Notes under the pieces: model-generated
Database searches by the model: none
What the model saw: the letters and a program-made list of their open reading frames with translations, nothing else
What the model was told of the DNA's origin: nothing
Program-made: the position numbers and the translations under genes
Shown here: piece after piece, positions 29,703 to 42,191 of the stretch
Layout: each line of letters starts with the position of its first letter
How positions within the stretch are numbered: position 1 is the stretch's first letter
Assembly (NCBI RefSeq): GCF_003731765.1
Contig: NZ_MOAL01000002.1
Span: 496,001-560,000, forward strand
Direction: 5' to 3'
Length of the DNA: 64,000 nt
Origin: Pseudomonas chlororaphis
GTDB taxonomy: Bacteria > Pseudomonadota > Gammaproteobacteria > Pseudomonadales > Pseudomonadaceae

Positions 29703-30350
29703 TCAGCGCCCCGGCTCATCATTCCAAAGGTATTTATGCAGCTGCAATTGCAAGCGTACTGGCAAGTTGTCAGCGACCACCCAATCAGCCAGGTCACGAG
29801 CATTCAAGTCGTGATGGCTAGGCGAAAACAACACTTCGCCAGCCCGTTGCTCGAGGCCGAACTGGATCAGCTTGGAAACGGCCCAGTCATAGTCCTCACG
29901 GGAGCAGATCACAAACTTGACCTGGTCATTGGGCGTCAACAGCTCGATGTTCTCGTAGCGGTTGCGGTGCGCCTCTTTCGAACCCGGCGTCTTGAGATCC
30001 AGCACGCGGCTCACGCGAGGGTCCACCGCTGCAATATCCAGGGCGCCACTGGTCTCCAGCGACACCTCATAACCGGCATCACAGAGTTGTTTGAGCAAAG
30101 GAATGGCATTGGGTTGCGCCAGTGGCTCGCCACCGGTCACGCAAACGTAGCGCGGGCGGAAGCCGGCAACCTGCTCAAGGATGTCCTCAAGGGTACGGAT
30201 AGTGCCGCCGCTGAACGCATAGGCACTGTCGCAGTATTGGCAACGCAACGGGCAACCGGTCAGGCGCACAAATACAGTGGGCAGGCCAGCGGTCCGAGTT
30301 TCACCCTGCAACGAGTAAAAAACTTCGGTAATTCTCAATGTGTCTTGCAT
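29703..30350 (-). CDS. queE: 7-carboxy-7-deazaguanine synthase
   Basis: A radical-SAM enzyme that rearranges carboxy-tetrahydropterin to 7-carboxy-7-deazaguanine. It has 215 residues. The cluster motif is [14 protein letters not shown] (CxxxCxxC), preceded by FYSLQGE and followed by [14 protein letters not shown] 30350 is preferred to an in-frame GTG at 30359. It forms an operon with queC. The 160 bp upstream show no preQ1-riboswitch-like fold that I can recognise. Confidence 0.95.
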   Translation of the reverse strand: MQDTLRITEVFYSLQGETRTAGLPTVFVRLTGCPLRCQYCDSAYAFSGGTIRTLEDILEQVAGFRPRYVCVTGGEPLAQPNAIPLLKQLCDAGYEVSLETSGALDIAAVDPRVSRVLDLKTPGSKEAHRNRYENIELLTPNDQVKFVICSREDYDWAVSKLIQFGLEQRAGEVLFSPSHHDLNARDLADWVVADNLPVRLQLQLHKYLWNDEPGR

Positions 30351-30469
30351 AGTCGCCACGGGCGTAACAGCTAAACAGGCTGTCCGCCTCCGTCAGGCAC
30401 TTCAAGAAACCCCGCCAACGCGCAGATCTCAGGAAGCGTGTTTCATAAAAAGGGCGTGGATTCTAACGA

Positions 30470-30496
30470 AAAAACCCGCGACAAGCGCGGGTTTCT
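30470..30496 (-). terminator. Terminator of the tol-pal-cpoB operon
   Basis: AAACCCGCG / CGCGGGTTT with a 5-nt loop; the minus strand ends in TTTTTT. It lies 21 bp past the cpoB stop codon. Confidence 0.9.
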
Positions 30497-30516
30497 TCAA
30501 AACGGCTCAAGCTCGG

Positions 30517-31341
30517 TTACATGCGTTGTAAATCGCGCTGAGCCAACTGAGCTGCGGAAGTACCCGGATATTGGGCTACCACCTGCTGCAGAATGCCTTT
30601 GACCCGGTCGGCATGACCCAGCCGGCGCTCTACATCAGCCAATTTGTACAGCGAGTCCGGCACCTTGGCGTGCTTAGGGTAAAGCTGGGAGACTTTGGCA
30701 AAGGCCTGGCCAGCACCTTGCAAGTCACCCTTGGCCAAGTTCACCTCACCCAACCAGTACTGGGCATTGCCCGCGTATTGGCTGTTGGGATACTTGCGCA
30801 GGAAGGCCGAGAAAGCCTGGCTGGCCTTGTCGAAATCCTTGGCTTTGATCAGGTCGAAGGCAGCATCGTAATAGAGCTTTTCCTTCGCCGGGTCAGCCGG
30901 CTCGCTGCTCGCCGCTGGAGCCTGAGCAGGGGCTCCGGCAGCAGCACCGGCGGCGCTCATGTCGCCACCGGTTGAAGAATTATCAGGAGTGGCGGCAGGT
31001 GCAACACCGCTTCCAATGCGCCGATCAAGATCCTGGTAACGCTCCAGGTTTTCTTGCTTCATGCGCGAAACATCATTTTGCAGTACTTCGATCACACCTT
31101 GTTGCCGTGCGATTTGCTCCTGCATCTGCTGCAGTTGCTGGAACAGCTCGCCCTGTGCCGAGACAGGGGTCGAAACCCCTCCCCCGGCATAGGCGCCGTT
31201 CGTGCCATAACCCGCTGGCGGATAACTGCTCCCGCTATTGTTATAGCCGGAGTTGTTATCGACCACAGGAACCGCAGCCTGCGCCGCAAGCGGCGCGAGG
31301 CTGAGAGCCAAAATAGTTACAGCACGACGGCACGTTCGCAT
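30517..31341 (-). CDS. cpoB: Tol-Pal system coordinator CpoB (YbgF)
   Basis: A 274-residue periplasmic protein. It has a signal peptide (about residues 1-22, ending AAQA-AVP), a low-complexity Gly/Ser/Tyr stretch, a short coiled coil (ELFQQLQQMQEQIARQQG onward) for trimerisation, an Ala/Pro linker, and a C-terminal TPR domain from about residue 150 (LYYDAAFDLIKAKDFDKA). In E. coli CpoB links peptidoglycan synthesis by PBP1B to Tol-mediated envelope constriction. It lies six bases after pal, at the end of the operon. Confidence 0.95.
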   Translation of the reverse strand: MRTCRRAVTILALSLAPLAAQAAVPVVDNNSGYNNSGSSYPPAGYGTNGAYAGGGVSTPVSAQGELFQQLQQMQEQIARQQGVIEVLQNDVSRMKQENLERYQDLDRRIGSGVAPAATPDNSSTGGDMSAAGAAAGAPAQAPAASSEPADPAKEKLYYDAAFDLIKAKDFDKASQAFSAFLRKYPNSQYAGNAQYWLGEVNLAKGDLQGAGQAFAKVSQLYPKHAKVPDSLYKLADVERRLGHADRVKGILQQVVAQYPGTSAAQLAQRDLQRM

Positions 31342-31347
31342 GACGAA

Positions 31348-31845
31348 TTACTTACGCAGTTCGACGCGACGGTTTTGAGCCCAGGACTGCTCGTCGTTGC
31401 CGGTAGCAACTGGACGCTCTTCGCCGTAGGAAACCAGTTCCAGCTGAGCTGGGGAAACACCTTGCAGTACCAGGTAGCGCTGAACGGCTTTCGCACGACG
31501 CTCGCCCAGTGCCATGTTGTACTCACGAGTACCACGTTCGTCGGTGTTGCCTTCCAGAACAACGCGAGCGCCGTTTGCTTTCAGGTCTTTGGCGTGAACG
31601 TCCAGAGCGCGCATGGCTTCTGGCTTCAGGTCCGAGCTGTCGTATTCGAAGTAGAAAGTGGTGATAGCGCGCAGAGCAGCTTCTTCGCTCAGGGAGCCGT
31701 CAACAGCACCAGTGTTAGCGCCGTAACCGGCGTTTGGATCAACAGCGCCTTCGCCAGCGTTGTCGCCGCCTTTGGACGAGCAACCTACAGCTACAGCCAT
31801 GGCCAGAGCCAGAGCAGCGAACTTACCAAACTTCAGCATTTCCAT
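31348..31845 (-). CDS. pal: Peptidoglycan-associated lipoprotein (OprL)
   Basis: A 165-residue outer-membrane lipoprotein. The signal peptide ends in a lipobox with Cys22 (AVAVGC). The C-terminal OmpA-like domain carries [19 protein letters not shown] and [10 protein letters not shown], which bind peptidoglycan. It partners with TolB and TolA to hold the outer membrane to the wall. It is followed directly by cpoB and preceded by tolB after 55 bp, a gap that may hold a separate ribosome-binding region (AGGAGT before the start). Confidence 0.97.
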   Translation of the reverse strand: MEMLKFGKFAALALAMAVAVGCSSKGGDNAGEGAVDPNAGYGANTGAVDGSLSEEAALRAITTFYFEYDSSDLKPEAMRALDVHAKDLKANGARVVLEGNTDERGTREYNMALGERRAKAVQRYLVLQGVSPAQLELVSYGEERPVATGNDEQSWAQNRRVELRK

Positions 31846-31900
31846 CGTGAAACTCCTAATGAACCCCAGTGTGTTAAGTAAAACGTGTAGCGCCGCCGCG

Positions 31901-33202
31901 TCAGTTCAGGTAAGGGGACCAGGAAGGTTCTCTGACTTCGCCTTGAGCGGTAGGAAGTGGGAGTCTCACTCGTCCATTGATAGAGACGAGCATCAAGACT
32001 CCCCGGCCTTGCTGGCGGGTGGCGTAGATTACCATGGTGCCGTTGGGCGCAACAGTAGGCGACTCATCAAGTGTGCTATCTGTAAGGATTTTTACGCTTC
32101 CACGTTGCAAATCCTGAGCCGCCACCTTGAAGTTAGTGAAGCCATCCTGCCGGTGAATCATCACCAAGGTCTTCTCGTCCGCCGAAAGTTTCGGGTTGGC
32201 GTTGTAGTTACCGATAAAGGTCACACGCTCCGCACCGCCGCCACCTGCGCTGGTTTTGTAGATCTGTGGCTTACCGCCACGGTCCGATGTGAAGTAGATG
32301 GTCGAGCCATCCTTGCCCCAGAACGGTTCGGTATTGATGCCCGGGCCGCTGGTCACGCGATTGATCTGGCGCGAACCTAGATTCATCACATAAATATCCG
32401 GATTACCGTCTTTGGACAGTACAAATGCCAGGCGCTGGCCATCTGGAGACCAGGCCGGAGCACCGTTCAGGCCTTCAAAGTTAGTGATCTGCTCACGACG
32501 ACCAGTGTCGATGTGTTGAACGAAGATCCGCGGACGCTTCTGCTCGAACGACACATAGGCGATGCGCTTGCCATCCGGCGCGAAGCGCGGCGACAGGATC
32601 GGCTCACGGGATTGCAGCAGGGTCACGGCACGCGCACCGTCATAATCCGAACGCTGCAGGGTGTAGCGAGTGTTTTTCTCGGAAAAACGCTCAGCCGTCA
32701 CGTACAGCATGCGCGTCGAGAAGGCACCCTTGATGCCGGTGAGTTTCTCGAACGACTGGTCGGCAATGTAGTGCGACATGTCACGCAGTTGATCGGTGGT
32801 GCCCGACACGCTGCCGGTCAGCACTTGCTGCTCGGTGGCGACGTTGAACAGCGCGTATTGCACCTGCAGGCGACCGCCCGCTGGCACGATGCTGCCGACC
32901 ATCACGTATTGCGCGCCCAAGGCCTTCCAGTCACGGAAAATGACTTCGCTGGCCTGAGTCGGCAGGCTGATCATGTTCTGCTTCGGAATCGGCGCGTAGT
33001 AGCCGGAGTTGCGCAGGTCATCACCGATGATCTGTGCCATGTCGTCTGGCAGCACGCTGCCGCCCTGCCAGCCGAAAGGCACAACGGCAATAGGCGTGGC
33101 TCGGTCACTGCCACTGGTGACCATAATGTTCTTTTCATCCGCTGCCGCTATCCCTGCCATACAGCAAATAACGACAAGCATTCCTCGAAGAAGGTTTCTC
33201 AC
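31901..33202 (-). CDS. tolB: Tol-Pal system protein TolB
   Basis: A 433-residue periplasmic beta-propeller protein that binds Pal and TolA. A signal peptide covers about residues 1-21 (ends GIAAA-DEK). An N-terminal alpha/beta domain is followed by six WD-like repeats containing [32 protein letters not shown] and related strands. The start is GTG 33202, overlapping the tolA stop in a GTGA pair; ATG 33181 would cut the signal peptide. Translational coupling with tolA is likely. Confidence 0.96.
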   Translation of the reverse strand: MRNLLRGMLVVICCMAGIAAADEKNIMVTSGSDRATPIAVVPFGWQGGSVLPDDMAQIIGDDLRNSGYYAPIPKQNMISLPTQASEVIFRDWKALGAQYVMVGSIVPAGGRLQVQYALFNVATEQQVLTGSVSGTTDQLRDMSHYIADQSFEKLTGIKGAFSTRMLYVTAERFSEKNTRYTLQRSDYDGARAVTLLQSREPILSPRFAPDGKRIAYVSFEQKRPRIFVQHIDTGRREQITNFEGLNGAPAWSPDGQRLAFVLSKDGNPDIYVMNLGSRQINRVTSGPGINTEPFWGKDGSTIYFTSDRGGKPQIYKTSAGGGGAERVTFIGNYNANPKLSADEKTLVMIHRQDGFTNFKVAAQDLQRGSVKILTDSTLDESPTVAPNGTMVIYATRQQGRGVLMLVSINGRVRLPLPTAQGEVREPSWSPYLN

Positions 33203-34278
33203 AAGGCTAGATCCTCAGGTGTGAATGTCATCTTGAATGAACGATAGGGAGCGAAATCACTCGGTTTCATTCCCTGCATTTCTGTCAAACGCCCAATGTT
33301 CTTGACTGCCGCCACCGCCGAAGCGTCGAACGGACCATCACCACTAGGCTTGGCCACGGACACCGAAGTCACCGTGCCATCGGGCAACATGCCGATTTGC
33401 AACACGACCGTCATGCCTTTGCGTGCCGAAGGAGGACGTGCCCACCCTTCTGCCGCACGAGCACGAATCAGATCATCAAAACTGCCCGCGACTTCATCGC
33501 CCTGCTCATCGGCCAAGGCCTGCTGGCGCTGCGGCGTGTCGGAAAGCAAGTCAGCCAAGGCCTGGGCCTTTTTCTCTTCGGCTGATTTACGCGCGGCTTC
33601 CTGCGATTTTTTCTTCGCAGCATCGGCAGCGGCTTTCTTCTTCGCGTCTTCGGCGACTTTCTTCTTCGCCTCGTCAGCTTCAGCTTTCTTCTTGGCGTCT
33701 TCCGCGGCTTTTTTCTTCGCGTCTTCTACGATCTTTTTCTTCGCGTCTTCAGCGGCCTTTTTCTTGGCCTCTTCTTCAGCGGCTTTCTTGGCTTCTTCTT
33801 CGGCCTTCTTCTTGGCTATATCAGCCAATTGTTTCTCTTCGGCCTTTTTCGCTTCCGCGGTCTTCTTGGCGTCCTCGGCTTTCTTGGCTTCATCCGCCTT
33901 TTTCGCTTCGTCCGCTTTCTTGGCCTCGTCAGCCTTTTTCGCTTCCTCGGCCTTTTGAGCCGACTCTTCTTTCTTTTGTTCCGCGGCCTTTATCGCTTCC
34001 TGCTCGACCTTCTTCTGCTCCATCTGCTCGACTTCGGTCTGGCGCGCGGCGGATTTCTTCGCCTCACCCGCAATCTTCTGATTGGTCTGGGTAGTCGCCT
34101 GACTTTTCGATTTCAGCTGATACAGGGTCGCCTGGACGATCGGCTTGGCCGGCGGCAACTCCGGGGTCATGGCAAAACTGACGAACAGCATGCCAAACAC
34201 CAGGATGTGCAACGCTATCGCCCAGACACTAGGCCAGAAGTAGCTTTCCGAGGCGGACGGCTCTCGCTGTTGGTGCAT
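33199..34278 (-). CDS. tolA: Tol-Pal system protein TolA
   Basis: A 359-residue inner-membrane protein that spans the periplasm. One membrane segment lies at about residues 12-37, then a long Ala/Lys/Glu helical region of short degenerate repeats ([17 protein letters not shown] and similar) to about residue 250, and a compact C-terminal domain ([19 protein letters not shown]). The helical region makes the DNA strand highly repetitive (33,550-34,020). It is energised by TolQR and contacts TolB/Pal. It overlaps tolR by one base. Confidence 0.96.
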   Translation of the reverse strand: MHQQREPSASESYFWPSVWAIALHILVFGMLFVSFAMTPELPPAKPIVQATLYQLKSKSQATTQTNQKIAGEAKKSAARQTEVEQMEQKKVEQEAIKAAEQKKEESAQKAEEAKKADEAKKADEAKKADEAKKAEDAKKTAEAKKAEEKQLADIAKKKAEEEAKKAAEEEAKKKAAEDAKKKIVEDAKKKAAEDAKKKAEADEAKKKVAEDAKKKAAADAAKKKSQEAARKSAEEKKAQALADLLSDTPQRQQALADEQGDEVAGSFDDLIRARAAEGWARPPSARKGMTVVLQIGMLPDGTVTSVSVAKPSGDGPFDASAVAAVKNIGRLTEMQGMKPSDFAPYRSFKMTFTPEDLAL

Positions 34279-34730
34279 CAGGGCGCCTCGGTAATCAGGC
34301 CAACGTTACCAACGCCGGCTTTCTGCAGGCCGCCCATGGCACCCATCACGGAGCCGTAGTCGACGGATTTGTCACCGCGAATGAACACCTGGGTGTGCTT
34401 GCCGCCTTCGTTACCGGCGCGAATGATCTTGGTCACCGCGTCAGTCATCTGGGGCAAGGTCATCGCCTTGTCCTGTTGCTTCTCGGTATCGACTTCGCTG
34501 CCAAGGTTCCAGTAATAGGTTTTGTCAGACTTGATCGAAATGGTCAGGACCTGGGTGTTGTTGTCCTGCGGCAAGGCTTCGCTGGAAACCTTGGGCAGAT
34601 CGACTTTCACGCCCTGATTGAGCATCGGCGCGGTCACCATGAAGATAACCAGCAGTACCAACATCACGTCGATGTAGGGCACCACGTTCATCTCGGCAAC
34701 CGGCTTGCGTTTTTGGCGAACTCGGGCCAT
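34278..34730 (-). CDS. tolR: Tol-Pal system protein TolR
   Basis: A 150-residue ExbD-family protein with one N-terminal membrane segment (VVPYIDVMLVLLVIFMVTAP). The Asp in the segment (NVVPYIDVM) is the proton-pathway residue. A periplasmic domain follows. It forms the motor with TolQ and energises TolA. It lies 13 bp after tolQ. Confidence 0.96.
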   Translation of the reverse strand: MARVRQKRKPVAEMNVVPYIDVMLVLLVIFMVTAPMLNQGVKVDLPKVSSEALPQDNNTQVLTISIKSDKTYYWNLGSEVDTEKQQDKAMTLPQMTDAVTKIIRAGNEGGKHTQVFIRGDKSVDYGSVMGAMGGLQKAGVGNVGLITEAP

Positions 34731-34743
34731 GGGGTTTACCTGC

Positions 34744-35439
34744 TCACTCTTCGCTGGTGTGCACTTTACGGTGCAGGATCGCCTGGAACTCGTCGGCGAA
34801 GGTGTAGTAACGGCTGATCAGGGTCTCGCCACGCGCGGCAAAGCGGTTGTAGGCGATAACCGCAGGGATAGCGGCGAACAGGCCGATCGCCGTGGCGATC
34901 AGGGCTTCGGCGATACCCGGGGCCACGGTGGCCAGGGTGGCTTGTTGCGCCTGGGCCAGGCCGCGGAAGGAGTTCATGATCCCCCATACGGTACCGAACA
35001 GGCCGATGTACGGGCTGACCGAACCGACGGTGGCAAGGAATGGCAGGCTCTGCTCGAGCTTCTCTTCCTCGCGGGAGATGGCCACGCGCATGGCACGGGC
35101 CACGCCTTCCATGACCGCTTCCGGATCAACACCCGGCTGCTGGCGCAGGCGGGAGAATTCCTTGAAGCCGGCACGGAAGATCTGCTCTACGCCGGAATCC
35201 GGATCAGGGTTGCTGCCAGCCTGACGATAAAGCTTGGACAGGTCGATGCCGGACCAGAAGCGCTCTTCAAAGCTCTCCAGGGCACGTCGACCGGCACGCA
35301 GCAGGTTGCTGCGCTGAAAGATCATGATCCATGAAGTCACCGATGCGGCTACCAGGGTCAGCATTACCAACTGCACAACGACGCTGGCATTGCTGACCAA
35401 GCTCCACATGGAGGAATGGTCGACGACGTTAGCTTCCAC
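34744..35439 (-). CDS. tolQ: Tol-Pal system protein TolQ
   Basis: A 231-residue ExbB/MotA-family inner-membrane protein with three membrane helices: near the N-terminus ([19 protein letters not shown]), and two in the second half, including [13 protein letters not shown] and [19 protein letters not shown], the conserved TolQ/ExbB segments. It forms the proton channel with TolR. The start overlaps the end of ybgC by 11 bp. Confidence 0.97.
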   Translation of the reverse strand: MEANVVDHSSMWSLVSNASVVVQLVMLTLVAASVTSWIMIFQRSNLLRAGRRALESFEERFWSGIDLSKLYRQAGSNPDPDSGVEQIFRAGFKEFSRLRQQPGVDPEAVMEGVARAMRVAISREEEKLEQSLPFLATVGSVSPYIGLFGTVWGIMNSFRGLAQAQQATLATVAPGIAEALIATAIGLFAAIPAVIAYNRFAARGETLISRYYTFADEFQAILHRKVHTSEE

Positions 35440-35896
35440 GCTTTATCTCCTGCTCTGAGTGTGTACCCGCGTCGCTCTCGCCGGCAAAGGCCGTACGTAG
35501 AGCTTCTGGAATGGCGCGGGGTTTGAAATTGTCGGCGCGCACACAGGCCACCAAAAACTGCCCTTCGCAGAGCAGTGCATTGTCTGTCGAACGCCTGACC
35601 TGCTGGGTGAAACGCAGGCTGACGCGATTCAATTCGGTGACCTGGGCACTGACCAAAAGCTCGTCGTCCAGTCGCGCCGGCGCGTGGTAGCGCGCTTCGC
35701 TGGAATGCACGACGAACAACAGGTTCTCCCCTGCCAGCTGCGATTGGGCAAAGCCCAGGTCTCGTAGCCGCTCGGTTCGAGCCCGCTCCATAAACTTAAG
35801 GTAATTAACGTAATACACGATGCCGCCGGCATCGGTGTCCTCGTAATAAACGCGACAACGATGTGCGAACGACTCAAGCCCGTTTTGCGCGCGCAT
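35429..35896 (-). CDS. ybgC: Tol-Pal-associated acyl-CoA thioesterase
   Basis: A 155-residue hot-dog-fold thioesterase. The 4-hydroxybenzoyl-CoA-thioesterase signature [22 protein letters not shown] includes the catalytic Asp. It is first in the ybgC-tolQRAB-pal-cpoB operon, as in most gamma-proteobacteria. The substrate in vivo is not settled; E. coli YbgC acts on short-chain acyl-CoA and associates with phospholipid-synthesis enzymes. The 139 bp upstream to ruvB should hold the operon promoter. Confidence 0.94.
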   Translation of the reverse strand: MRAQNGLESFAHRCRVYYEDTDAGGIVYYVNYLKFMERARTERLRDLGFAQSQLAGENLLFVVHSSEARYHAPARLDDELLVSAQVTELNRVSLRFTQQVRRSTDNALLCEGQFLVACVRADNFKPRAIPEALRTAFAGESDAGTHSEQEIKRGS

Positions 35897-36035
35897 ACTC
35901 TAGTGCTTACTCCTCAGGTTGCCAATCCAGCCAGGCAACTGTTTTTTCATTCTGGAACGACTTTCTTGCGAAACCTTGGCCATGCCAGCCCTAGGACAGC
36001 ACAAACCGCGAATAAATCGGTTCAACAACAGGTCA

Positions 36036-37094
36036 TTAATCGTCCACGGCATCAAGGAATTCGTCTACCACGGGCATCTCTCCCAATCGTGACGGGATGT
36101 TAAGACCGAAGTGCAGGTAAGCATGGCGGGTGACCACACGCCCGCGAGGCGTGCGCATGATGTAACCCTGCTGGATCAGGTAAGGCTCGAGCACGTCCTC
36201 GATGGTGTGACGCTCCTCGCTGATGGCCGCCGCCAGGCTGTCCACGCCCACCGGGCCACCGTCGAATTTCTCGATCATGGTCAGCAGCAAGCGCCGGTCC
36301 TGATGGTCAAAACCCCGCTCATCCACATCCAGCAGGTTCAACGCCAGGTCGGCAATCGGCTTGGTGATATGGCCCTTGGCCCGGACTTCGGCGAAGTCCC
36401 TTACACGGCGCAACAGGCGATTGGCGATCCGAGGGGTGCCACGGGCACGCCGCGCCACTTCGAACGCGCCTTCAGGGTCCAGGGGCAGGCCGAGAATCGC
36501 CGCAGAACGACTGACGATCGTGGCCAAGTCTGCGGTGCTGTAGAACTCCAACCGCTGGACAATGCCGAAGCGGTCACGCAGCGGATTGGTCAGCATGCCG
36601 GCGCGGGTGGTGGCGCCCACCAGGGTAAAGGGCGGCAGGTCGAGCTTGATCGAGCGCGCCGCCGGACCTTCGCCAATCATGATATCGAGCTGAAAGTCTT
36701 CCATCGCCGGGTACAACACTTCCTCGACGATCGGCGACAGCCGATGGATCTCGTCGATAAACAGCACATCATGGGGCTCGAGATTGGTCAGCAACGCCGC
36801 CAGGTCACCGGGGCGTTCCAGCACCGGGCCCGAGGTGCTCTTGATCGACACGCCCATTTCCTGAGCGATGATGTTGGCCAGGGTGGTCTTGCCCAGCCCC
36901 GGCGGGCCAAAGATCAGGGTGTGATCCAGGGACTCGTTACGCCCACGGGCAGCCTGGATAAACAGCTCCATCTGCTCACGCACGGTCGGCTGGCCAATGT
37001 ATTCGGCCAGGCTGACGGGACGAATTGCCCGATCCTGGACTTCTTCGCGGTCACGGGGGCCCGTGGCGGCGATCAGACGATCAGCTTCAATCAC
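36036..37094 (-). CDS. ruvB: Holliday junction helicase motor RuvB
   Basis: A 352-residue AAA+ hexameric motor that drives branch migration with RuvA. Walker A is [13 protein letters not shown], Walker B is LFIDEIHRL, sensor 1 is VGATTRAG, and the C-terminal winged-helix domain contains [10 protein letters not shown]. It starts directly after the ruvA stop codon. No LexA box is visible nearby, unlike E. coli. Confidence 0.98.
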   Translation of the reverse strand: MIEADRLIAATGPRDREEVQDRAIRPVSLAEYIGQPTVREQMELFIQAARGRNESLDHTLIFGPPGLGKTTLANIIAQEMGVSIKSTSGPVLERPGDLAALLTNLEPHDVLFIDEIHRLSPIVEEVLYPAMEDFQLDIMIGEGPAARSIKLDLPPFTLVGATTRAGMLTNPLRDRFGIVQRLEFYSTADLATIVSRSAAILGLPLDPEGAFEVARRARGTPRIANRLLRRVRDFAEVRAKGHITKPIADLALNLLDVDERGFDHQDRRLLLTMIEKFDGGPVGVDSLAAAISEERHTIEDVLEPYLIQQGYIMRTPRGRVVTRHAYLHFGLNIPSRLGEMPVVDEFLDAVDD

Positions 37095-37703
37095 TTAAAT
37101 CATTCCCTTCAGGGCACGGCGGATCATGTCTTCGCTGCTCAAACCTTTTTCCTTGATGGCCGACACGGCTTTGCTGGCTTCCTGAGGCTTGTAGCCCAGG
37201 GAAATCAGCGCGCTGACCGCGTCCGACTCGGCACTGGCCACCGGCGCCGGTGCATCCGGCTGGTTTGGCACCAGGGCGAACATGCTCGGCACGGCTTCCC
37301 AGGCCTTGAAGCGGTCCTTGAGTTCTACCAACAGACGTTCGGCGGTCTTCTTGCCCACGCCCGGCACCTTGGTCAGGGCCGACGTATCCTGGGCCTGCAC
37401 ACAACGCACCAACTCATCCACCTCAAGACTCGACATCAGGGCGAGGGCCAGCTTTGGCCCTACACCATTGAGACGGATCAACTCGCGAAAAAAGTCTCGC
37501 TCGCGCTTGGTGCTGAAGCCGTATAGCAATTGGGCGTCTTCGCGCACCACCAAATGGGTGTGCAAGGTCAGGGGCTCGCCGACCGACGGCAAGCGATAAA
37601 GGGTGGTCATCGGCACTTCCACCTCATAACCCAGACCGTTTACATCAAGAATCAGGTGCGGCGGCTGTTTCTCAGCCAAGTTGCCGCGCAAGCGTCCAAT
37701 CAC
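37095..37703 (-). CDS. ruvA: Holliday junction DNA-binding protein RuvA
   Basis: A 202-residue tetrameric protein that binds four-way junctions and loads RuvB. It starts [20 protein letters not shown] (OB fold), has two HhH motifs ([16 protein letters not shown] and [16 protein letters not shown]), and a C-terminal three-helix domain ([13 protein letters not shown]) that contacts RuvB. It is between ruvC and ruvB. Confidence 0.97.
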   Translation of the reverse strand: MIGRLRGNLAEKQPPHLILDVNGLGYEVEVPMTTLYRLPSVGEPLTLHTHLVVREDAQLLYGFSTKRERDFFRELIRLNGVGPKLALALMSSLEVDELVRCVQAQDTSALTKVPGVGKKTAERLLVELKDRFKAWEAVPSMFALVPNQPDAPAPVASAESDAVSALISLGYKPQEASKAVSAIKEKGLSSEDMIRRALKGMI

Positions 37704-37816
37704 GTTTCAGATCCTTAAACCTTGGCCAGATCAGGGCTGGCGGGTAACGGAGCGAGCGCGGCCGCGGACAAACAGGACCAAAACGCTCAACTCGAAAAAA
37801 GACTGCGCTGATGCTA

Positions 37817-38341
37817 TCAGAGACGCAGGCGACCGCCACGACTGCGTGCCGTGCCCAGGCCGTGGGGCAACAGGCTGGAGCGTGTATGTGCATGGCAAAT
37901 GGCGATGGCCAGGGCGTCGGAGGCGTCGATTTGCGGTTTGGCAGTGAGCCTGAGCATGTGCATGACCATCATCTGCACCTGCTCCTTGTTGGCTGCACCG
38001 GTGCCGACCACGGCCTGCTTGACTTGGGTGGCGGTGTATTCGGCGATCTCCAAGCCTTCCTCGGCGCCGGCAACGATCGCCGCGCCACGGGCCTGGCCCA
38101 GCTTGAGGGCCGAATCGGCGTTTTTCGCCATAAACACCTTTTCAATGCCCATGGTCACCGGACCGTAAGTCTGGATCACCTCACGCACGCCGCGGTAGAC
38201 AATCTGCAGCCGCTCGGCCAACTCGCCGGCACCGGTACGGATGCAACCCGAGGCCACGTAGACACAGCCACGCGGGGTCTGTTGCACCACGCCAAAGCCG
38301 GTGATGCGCGAACCGGGGTCGATACCTAGGATTAAAGTCAT
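37817..38341 (-). CDS. ruvC: Crossover junction endodeoxyribonuclease RuvC
   Basis: A 174-residue RNase-H-fold resolvase. Catalytic acidic residues are recognisable: Asp in [10 protein letters not shown] near the N-terminus, Glu in [10 protein letters not shown], and the C-terminal pair in [16 protein letters not shown] 38341 is preferred because the 11-residue upstream extension is not family-like. It lies 113 bp before ruvA. Confidence 0.96.
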   Translation of the reverse strand: MTLILGIDPGSRITGFGVVQQTPRGCVYVASGCIRTGAGELAERLQIVYRGVREVIQTYGPVTMGIEKVFMAKNADSALKLGQARGAAIVAGAEEGLEIAEYTATQVKQAVVGTGAANKEQVQMMVMHMLRLTAKPQIDASDALAIAICHAHTRSSLLPHGLGTARSRGGRLRL

Positions 38342-38401
38342 AACGCCTGCAAGTAGGTGAAGAAGAGCCAGCATAAAACATGCAGGGCAACATGAAACCC
38401 T

Positions 38402-38465
38402 GTAGGAGCCGGGTTGCCAGCGATGAGGCCCTTGAGGTCGCCATCGCCGGCAAGCCGGCTCCTAC
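38402..38465. repeat. REPIN between yebC and ruvC
   Basis: Two inverted REP units, GTAGGAGCCGGGTTGCCAGC and its counterpart GCCGGCAAGCCGGCTCCTAC, with a short spacer. This is the typical Pseudomonas REP doublet. Confidence 0.88.
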
Positions 38466-38483
38466 GGTGGGGCGGTGCTCTAC

Positions 38484-39230
38484 TTAGGAGAGCTGTGCGG
38501 CTACGTCTTCTGGGATGTCAGCGTTCGAGTAAACGTTCTGCACATCGTCCAGGTCTTCCAGCATATCCAGCATCTTCAGCACCTTCTGCGCACCGTCCAG
38601 GTCCAGCTCCGCGCTGGTGGTCGGCAGCATGACGATTTCCGCGTCGATGCCCTTGAAGCCCGCAGCTTCCAGCGCGTTACGCACGGCATAGAACCCGGCG
38701 AACGAAGTAAACACGTCAATGGAGCCGTCTTCGTTGGTCACTACGTCGTCGGCATCCGCCTCCATCGCCGCTTCCATCAAGGCGTCTTCATCCACGCCCG
38801 GAGCAAAGGAAATCTGCCCCTTGCGCTCGAACAGGTAGGCCACCGAACCGTCGGTACCCAGGTTGCCACCGCACTTGCTGAACGCATGGCGCACCGCTGC
38901 TGCCGTACGGTTGCGGTTGTCGGTCATGCACTCAACCATCACCGCCACGCCGCCCGGGCCGTAGCCTTCGTAGGTCAGCTCGACCATGTCGTCGGTATCA
39001 GCCGCACCGGCTCCGCGGGCCACGGCCCGGTCGATGATGTCGCGGCTCATGTTGGCGCCCAGGGCCTTGTCCAGCGCCAGGCGCAGGCGCGGGTTGGAGC
39101 CCGGATCACCGCCACCCTGGCGAGCCGCAACCGTTAGCTCACGAATCCACTTGGTGAAAATCTTGCCTTTCTTGGCATCCTGACGCTCTTTGCGGTGCTT
39201 GATGTTCGCCCACTTGGAATGGCCAGCCAT
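38484..39230 (-). CDS. yebC: YebC/PmpR-family regulatory protein
   Basis: A 248-residue protein with the family start [25 protein letters not shown], then [21 protein letters not shown] and the acidic C-terminal domains. The family is reported as a DNA-binding regulator (PmpR in P. aeruginosa) and, for YebC proteins, as an aid to ribosomes stalled on proline runs. It lies between aspS and ruvC, the usual place. Confidence 0.94.
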   Translation of the reverse strand: MAGHSKWANIKHRKERQDAKKGKIFTKWIRELTVAARQGGGDPGSNPRLRLALDKALGANMSRDIIDRAVARGAGAADTDDMVELTYEGYGPGGVAVMVECMTDNRNRTAAAVRHAFSKCGGNLGTDGSVAYLFERKGQISFAPGVDEDALMEAAMEADADDVVTNEDGSIDVFTSFAGFYAVRNALEAAGFKGIDAEIVMLPTTSAELDLDGAQKVLKMLDMLEDLDDVQNVYSNADIPEDVAAQLS

Positions 39231-39315
39231 AACACAACTCCGAAATTCTTATAGAAACCTTTCAATCCCGCCCCAGGCAGGACTTCTCTCTTTAACACAA
39301 CACCCTTGTTGAAAC

Positions 39316-39345
39316 GCAAAGGCGCATCCGAAGATGCGCCTTTTA
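39316..39345 (-). terminator. Terminator after aspS
   Basis: AAAGGCGCATC-CGAA-GATGCGCCTTTT: an 11-bp stem between aspS and yebC, with a short T-run on either strand. It is the likely 3' end of aspS. Confidence 0.8.
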
Positions 39346-39383
39346 GACTGCGTACAACCTTAACGCGCTTTCACGCAGCAGCC

Positions 39384-41159
<1,776 letters not shown>

Positions 41160-41207
41160 GGTAGTGGTTTCACTTCTCGTAATTCGAAATTCGATTGGAG
41201 GCCTTGC

Positions 41208-41221
41208 GCACCTCGAGGTGC
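41208..41221. other. Perfect 14-bp palindrome before aspS
   Basis: GCACCTCGAGGTGC in the fmdB-aspS gap, within a larger imperfect CTTGC...GCAAG fold. It could be an operator or a leader stem. No known consensus matches. Confidence 0.35.
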
Positions 41222-41255
41222 CGGATAGTGCAAGAACTCGCGCGTGTCGTTCAAC

Positions 41256-41477
41256 TTAGTCAGCTTTGTCGCCACCGGCCAAATTCTTCTTGGAGCCGGT
41301 CTTGAAGTCGGTCTCGTACCAACCGGTGCCGCTGAGGCGGAAACCCGGCATCGAGAGCATTTTTTTCAATTCAGGCGCCTGGCAGGCAGGGCAGTCGACC
41401 AGCGGCGCGGCGCTGATCTTTTGAATGGCTTCCAACTGATGACCACAGGAAGCGCATTGGTAGTCGTACATGGGCAT
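41256..41477 (-). CDS. FmdB-family zinc-ribbon protein
   Basis: A 73-residue protein with the FmdB/CxxC regulatory start MPMYDYQCASCGHQLEAIQK and a second CPACQ pair, giving a four-cysteine zinc ribbon, then a Lys/Gly-rich tail. Function is unknown; the family is often next to aspS. It is 96 bp upstream of aspS and probably in the same operon. Confidence 0.92.
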   Translation of the reverse strand: MPMYDYQCASCGHQLEAIQKISAAPLVDCPACQAPELKKMLSMPGFRLSGTGWYETDFKTGSKKNLAGGDKAD

Positions 41478-41655
41478 GGTGGGGCGTCTCGGCGATCAGA
41501 TTACTGCTTTAACTAAAGCCAGAGCCCACGCCAAAGCTCGGGCTACCTAGCAAAGAGCGGGATTATATCCATTAAATCGGCCCTGTGCAGCCGTATGACT
41601 CTATAGAAGAGGTTCGCCAGTAACAGGTCGCGATTCGGTCCATGCGCTGACGCTG

Positions 41656-41683
41656 CGCCGCAAGCACCGGGGCGCTTGCGGCG
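41656..41683. terminator. Hairpin downstream of dps
   Basis: A 10-bp stem CGCCGCAAGC / GCTTGCGGCG with an 8-nt loop, 34 bp past the dps stop. There is no T-run, so it is a weaker terminator candidate. Confidence 0.5.
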
Positions 41684-41717
41684 AACGATGGACCAAGGAG
41701 GTGATAGCTTTCAGCGA

Positions 41718-42191
41718 TCAGCGATTATCCAGCAAGGAACGCAGCATCCAGGCGGTTTTTTCGTGGACTTGCATACGCTGGGTCAGCAAGTCGGCGGTCG
41801 GCTCGTCACTGACCTTGTCCAGCAGCGGGAAGATGCCCCGGGCAGTGCGGGTCACGGCTTCCTGGCCACTGACCAATTGCTTGATCATTTCCTCAGCGCT
41901 GGGCACGCCCTCCTCTTCCTTGATCGAAGACAGACGGGCGTAGATGGAATAGGCGCCCGGCGCGGGGAAACCCAGGGCACGAATACGCTCAGCAATCAGA
42001 TCAACGGCCAAGGCCAGCTCGTTGTATTGTTCCTCGAACATCAAATGCAGGGTACGAAACTGAGGACCGGTGACGTTCCAATGGAAGTTGTGGGTTTTCA
42101 GATACAGCACGTAGGTGTCCGAAAGCAGGCGAGAGAGGCCGTCTACGATGGATTTGCGGTCTTCTTCGCTGATACCGATATCAATAGCCAT
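41718..42191 (-). CDS. dps: Dps-family ferritin-like DNA protection protein
   Basis: A 157-residue four-helix protein. The intersubunit ferroxidase residues are in [20 protein letters not shown], followed by [18 protein letters not shown]. Dps dodecamers oxidise and store iron and protect DNA. ATG 42191 follows ATGGAGATAGAC. The gene is in the place of PA0962 in P. aeruginosa, between aspS and the cold-shock gene. There is no Lys-rich N-terminal tail, so direct DNA binding is not assured. Confidence 0.92.
   Translation of the reverse strand: MAIDIGISEEDRKSIVDGLSRLLSDTYVLYLKTHNFHWNVTGPQFRTLHLMFEEQYNELALAVDLIAERIRALGFPAPGAYSIYARLSSIKEEEGVPSAEEMIKQLVSGQEAVTRTARGIFPLLDKVSDEPTADLLTQRMQVHEKTAWMLRSLLDNR

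Noticed and set aside
30351..30470. preQ1 riboswitch upstream of queE
   Set aside because: No short pseudoknot-forming hairpin with an A-rich tail is visible close to the start codon.
33550..34020. Repetitive tract as a satellite or CRISPR-like array
   Set aside because: It is the coding sequence of the Ala/Lys/Glu helix of TolA; there are no constant repeats with unique spacers.
35897..38341. SOS (LexA) control of ruvABC
   Set aside because: No CTGT-N8-ACAG-type site is seen upstream of ruvC or ruvA.
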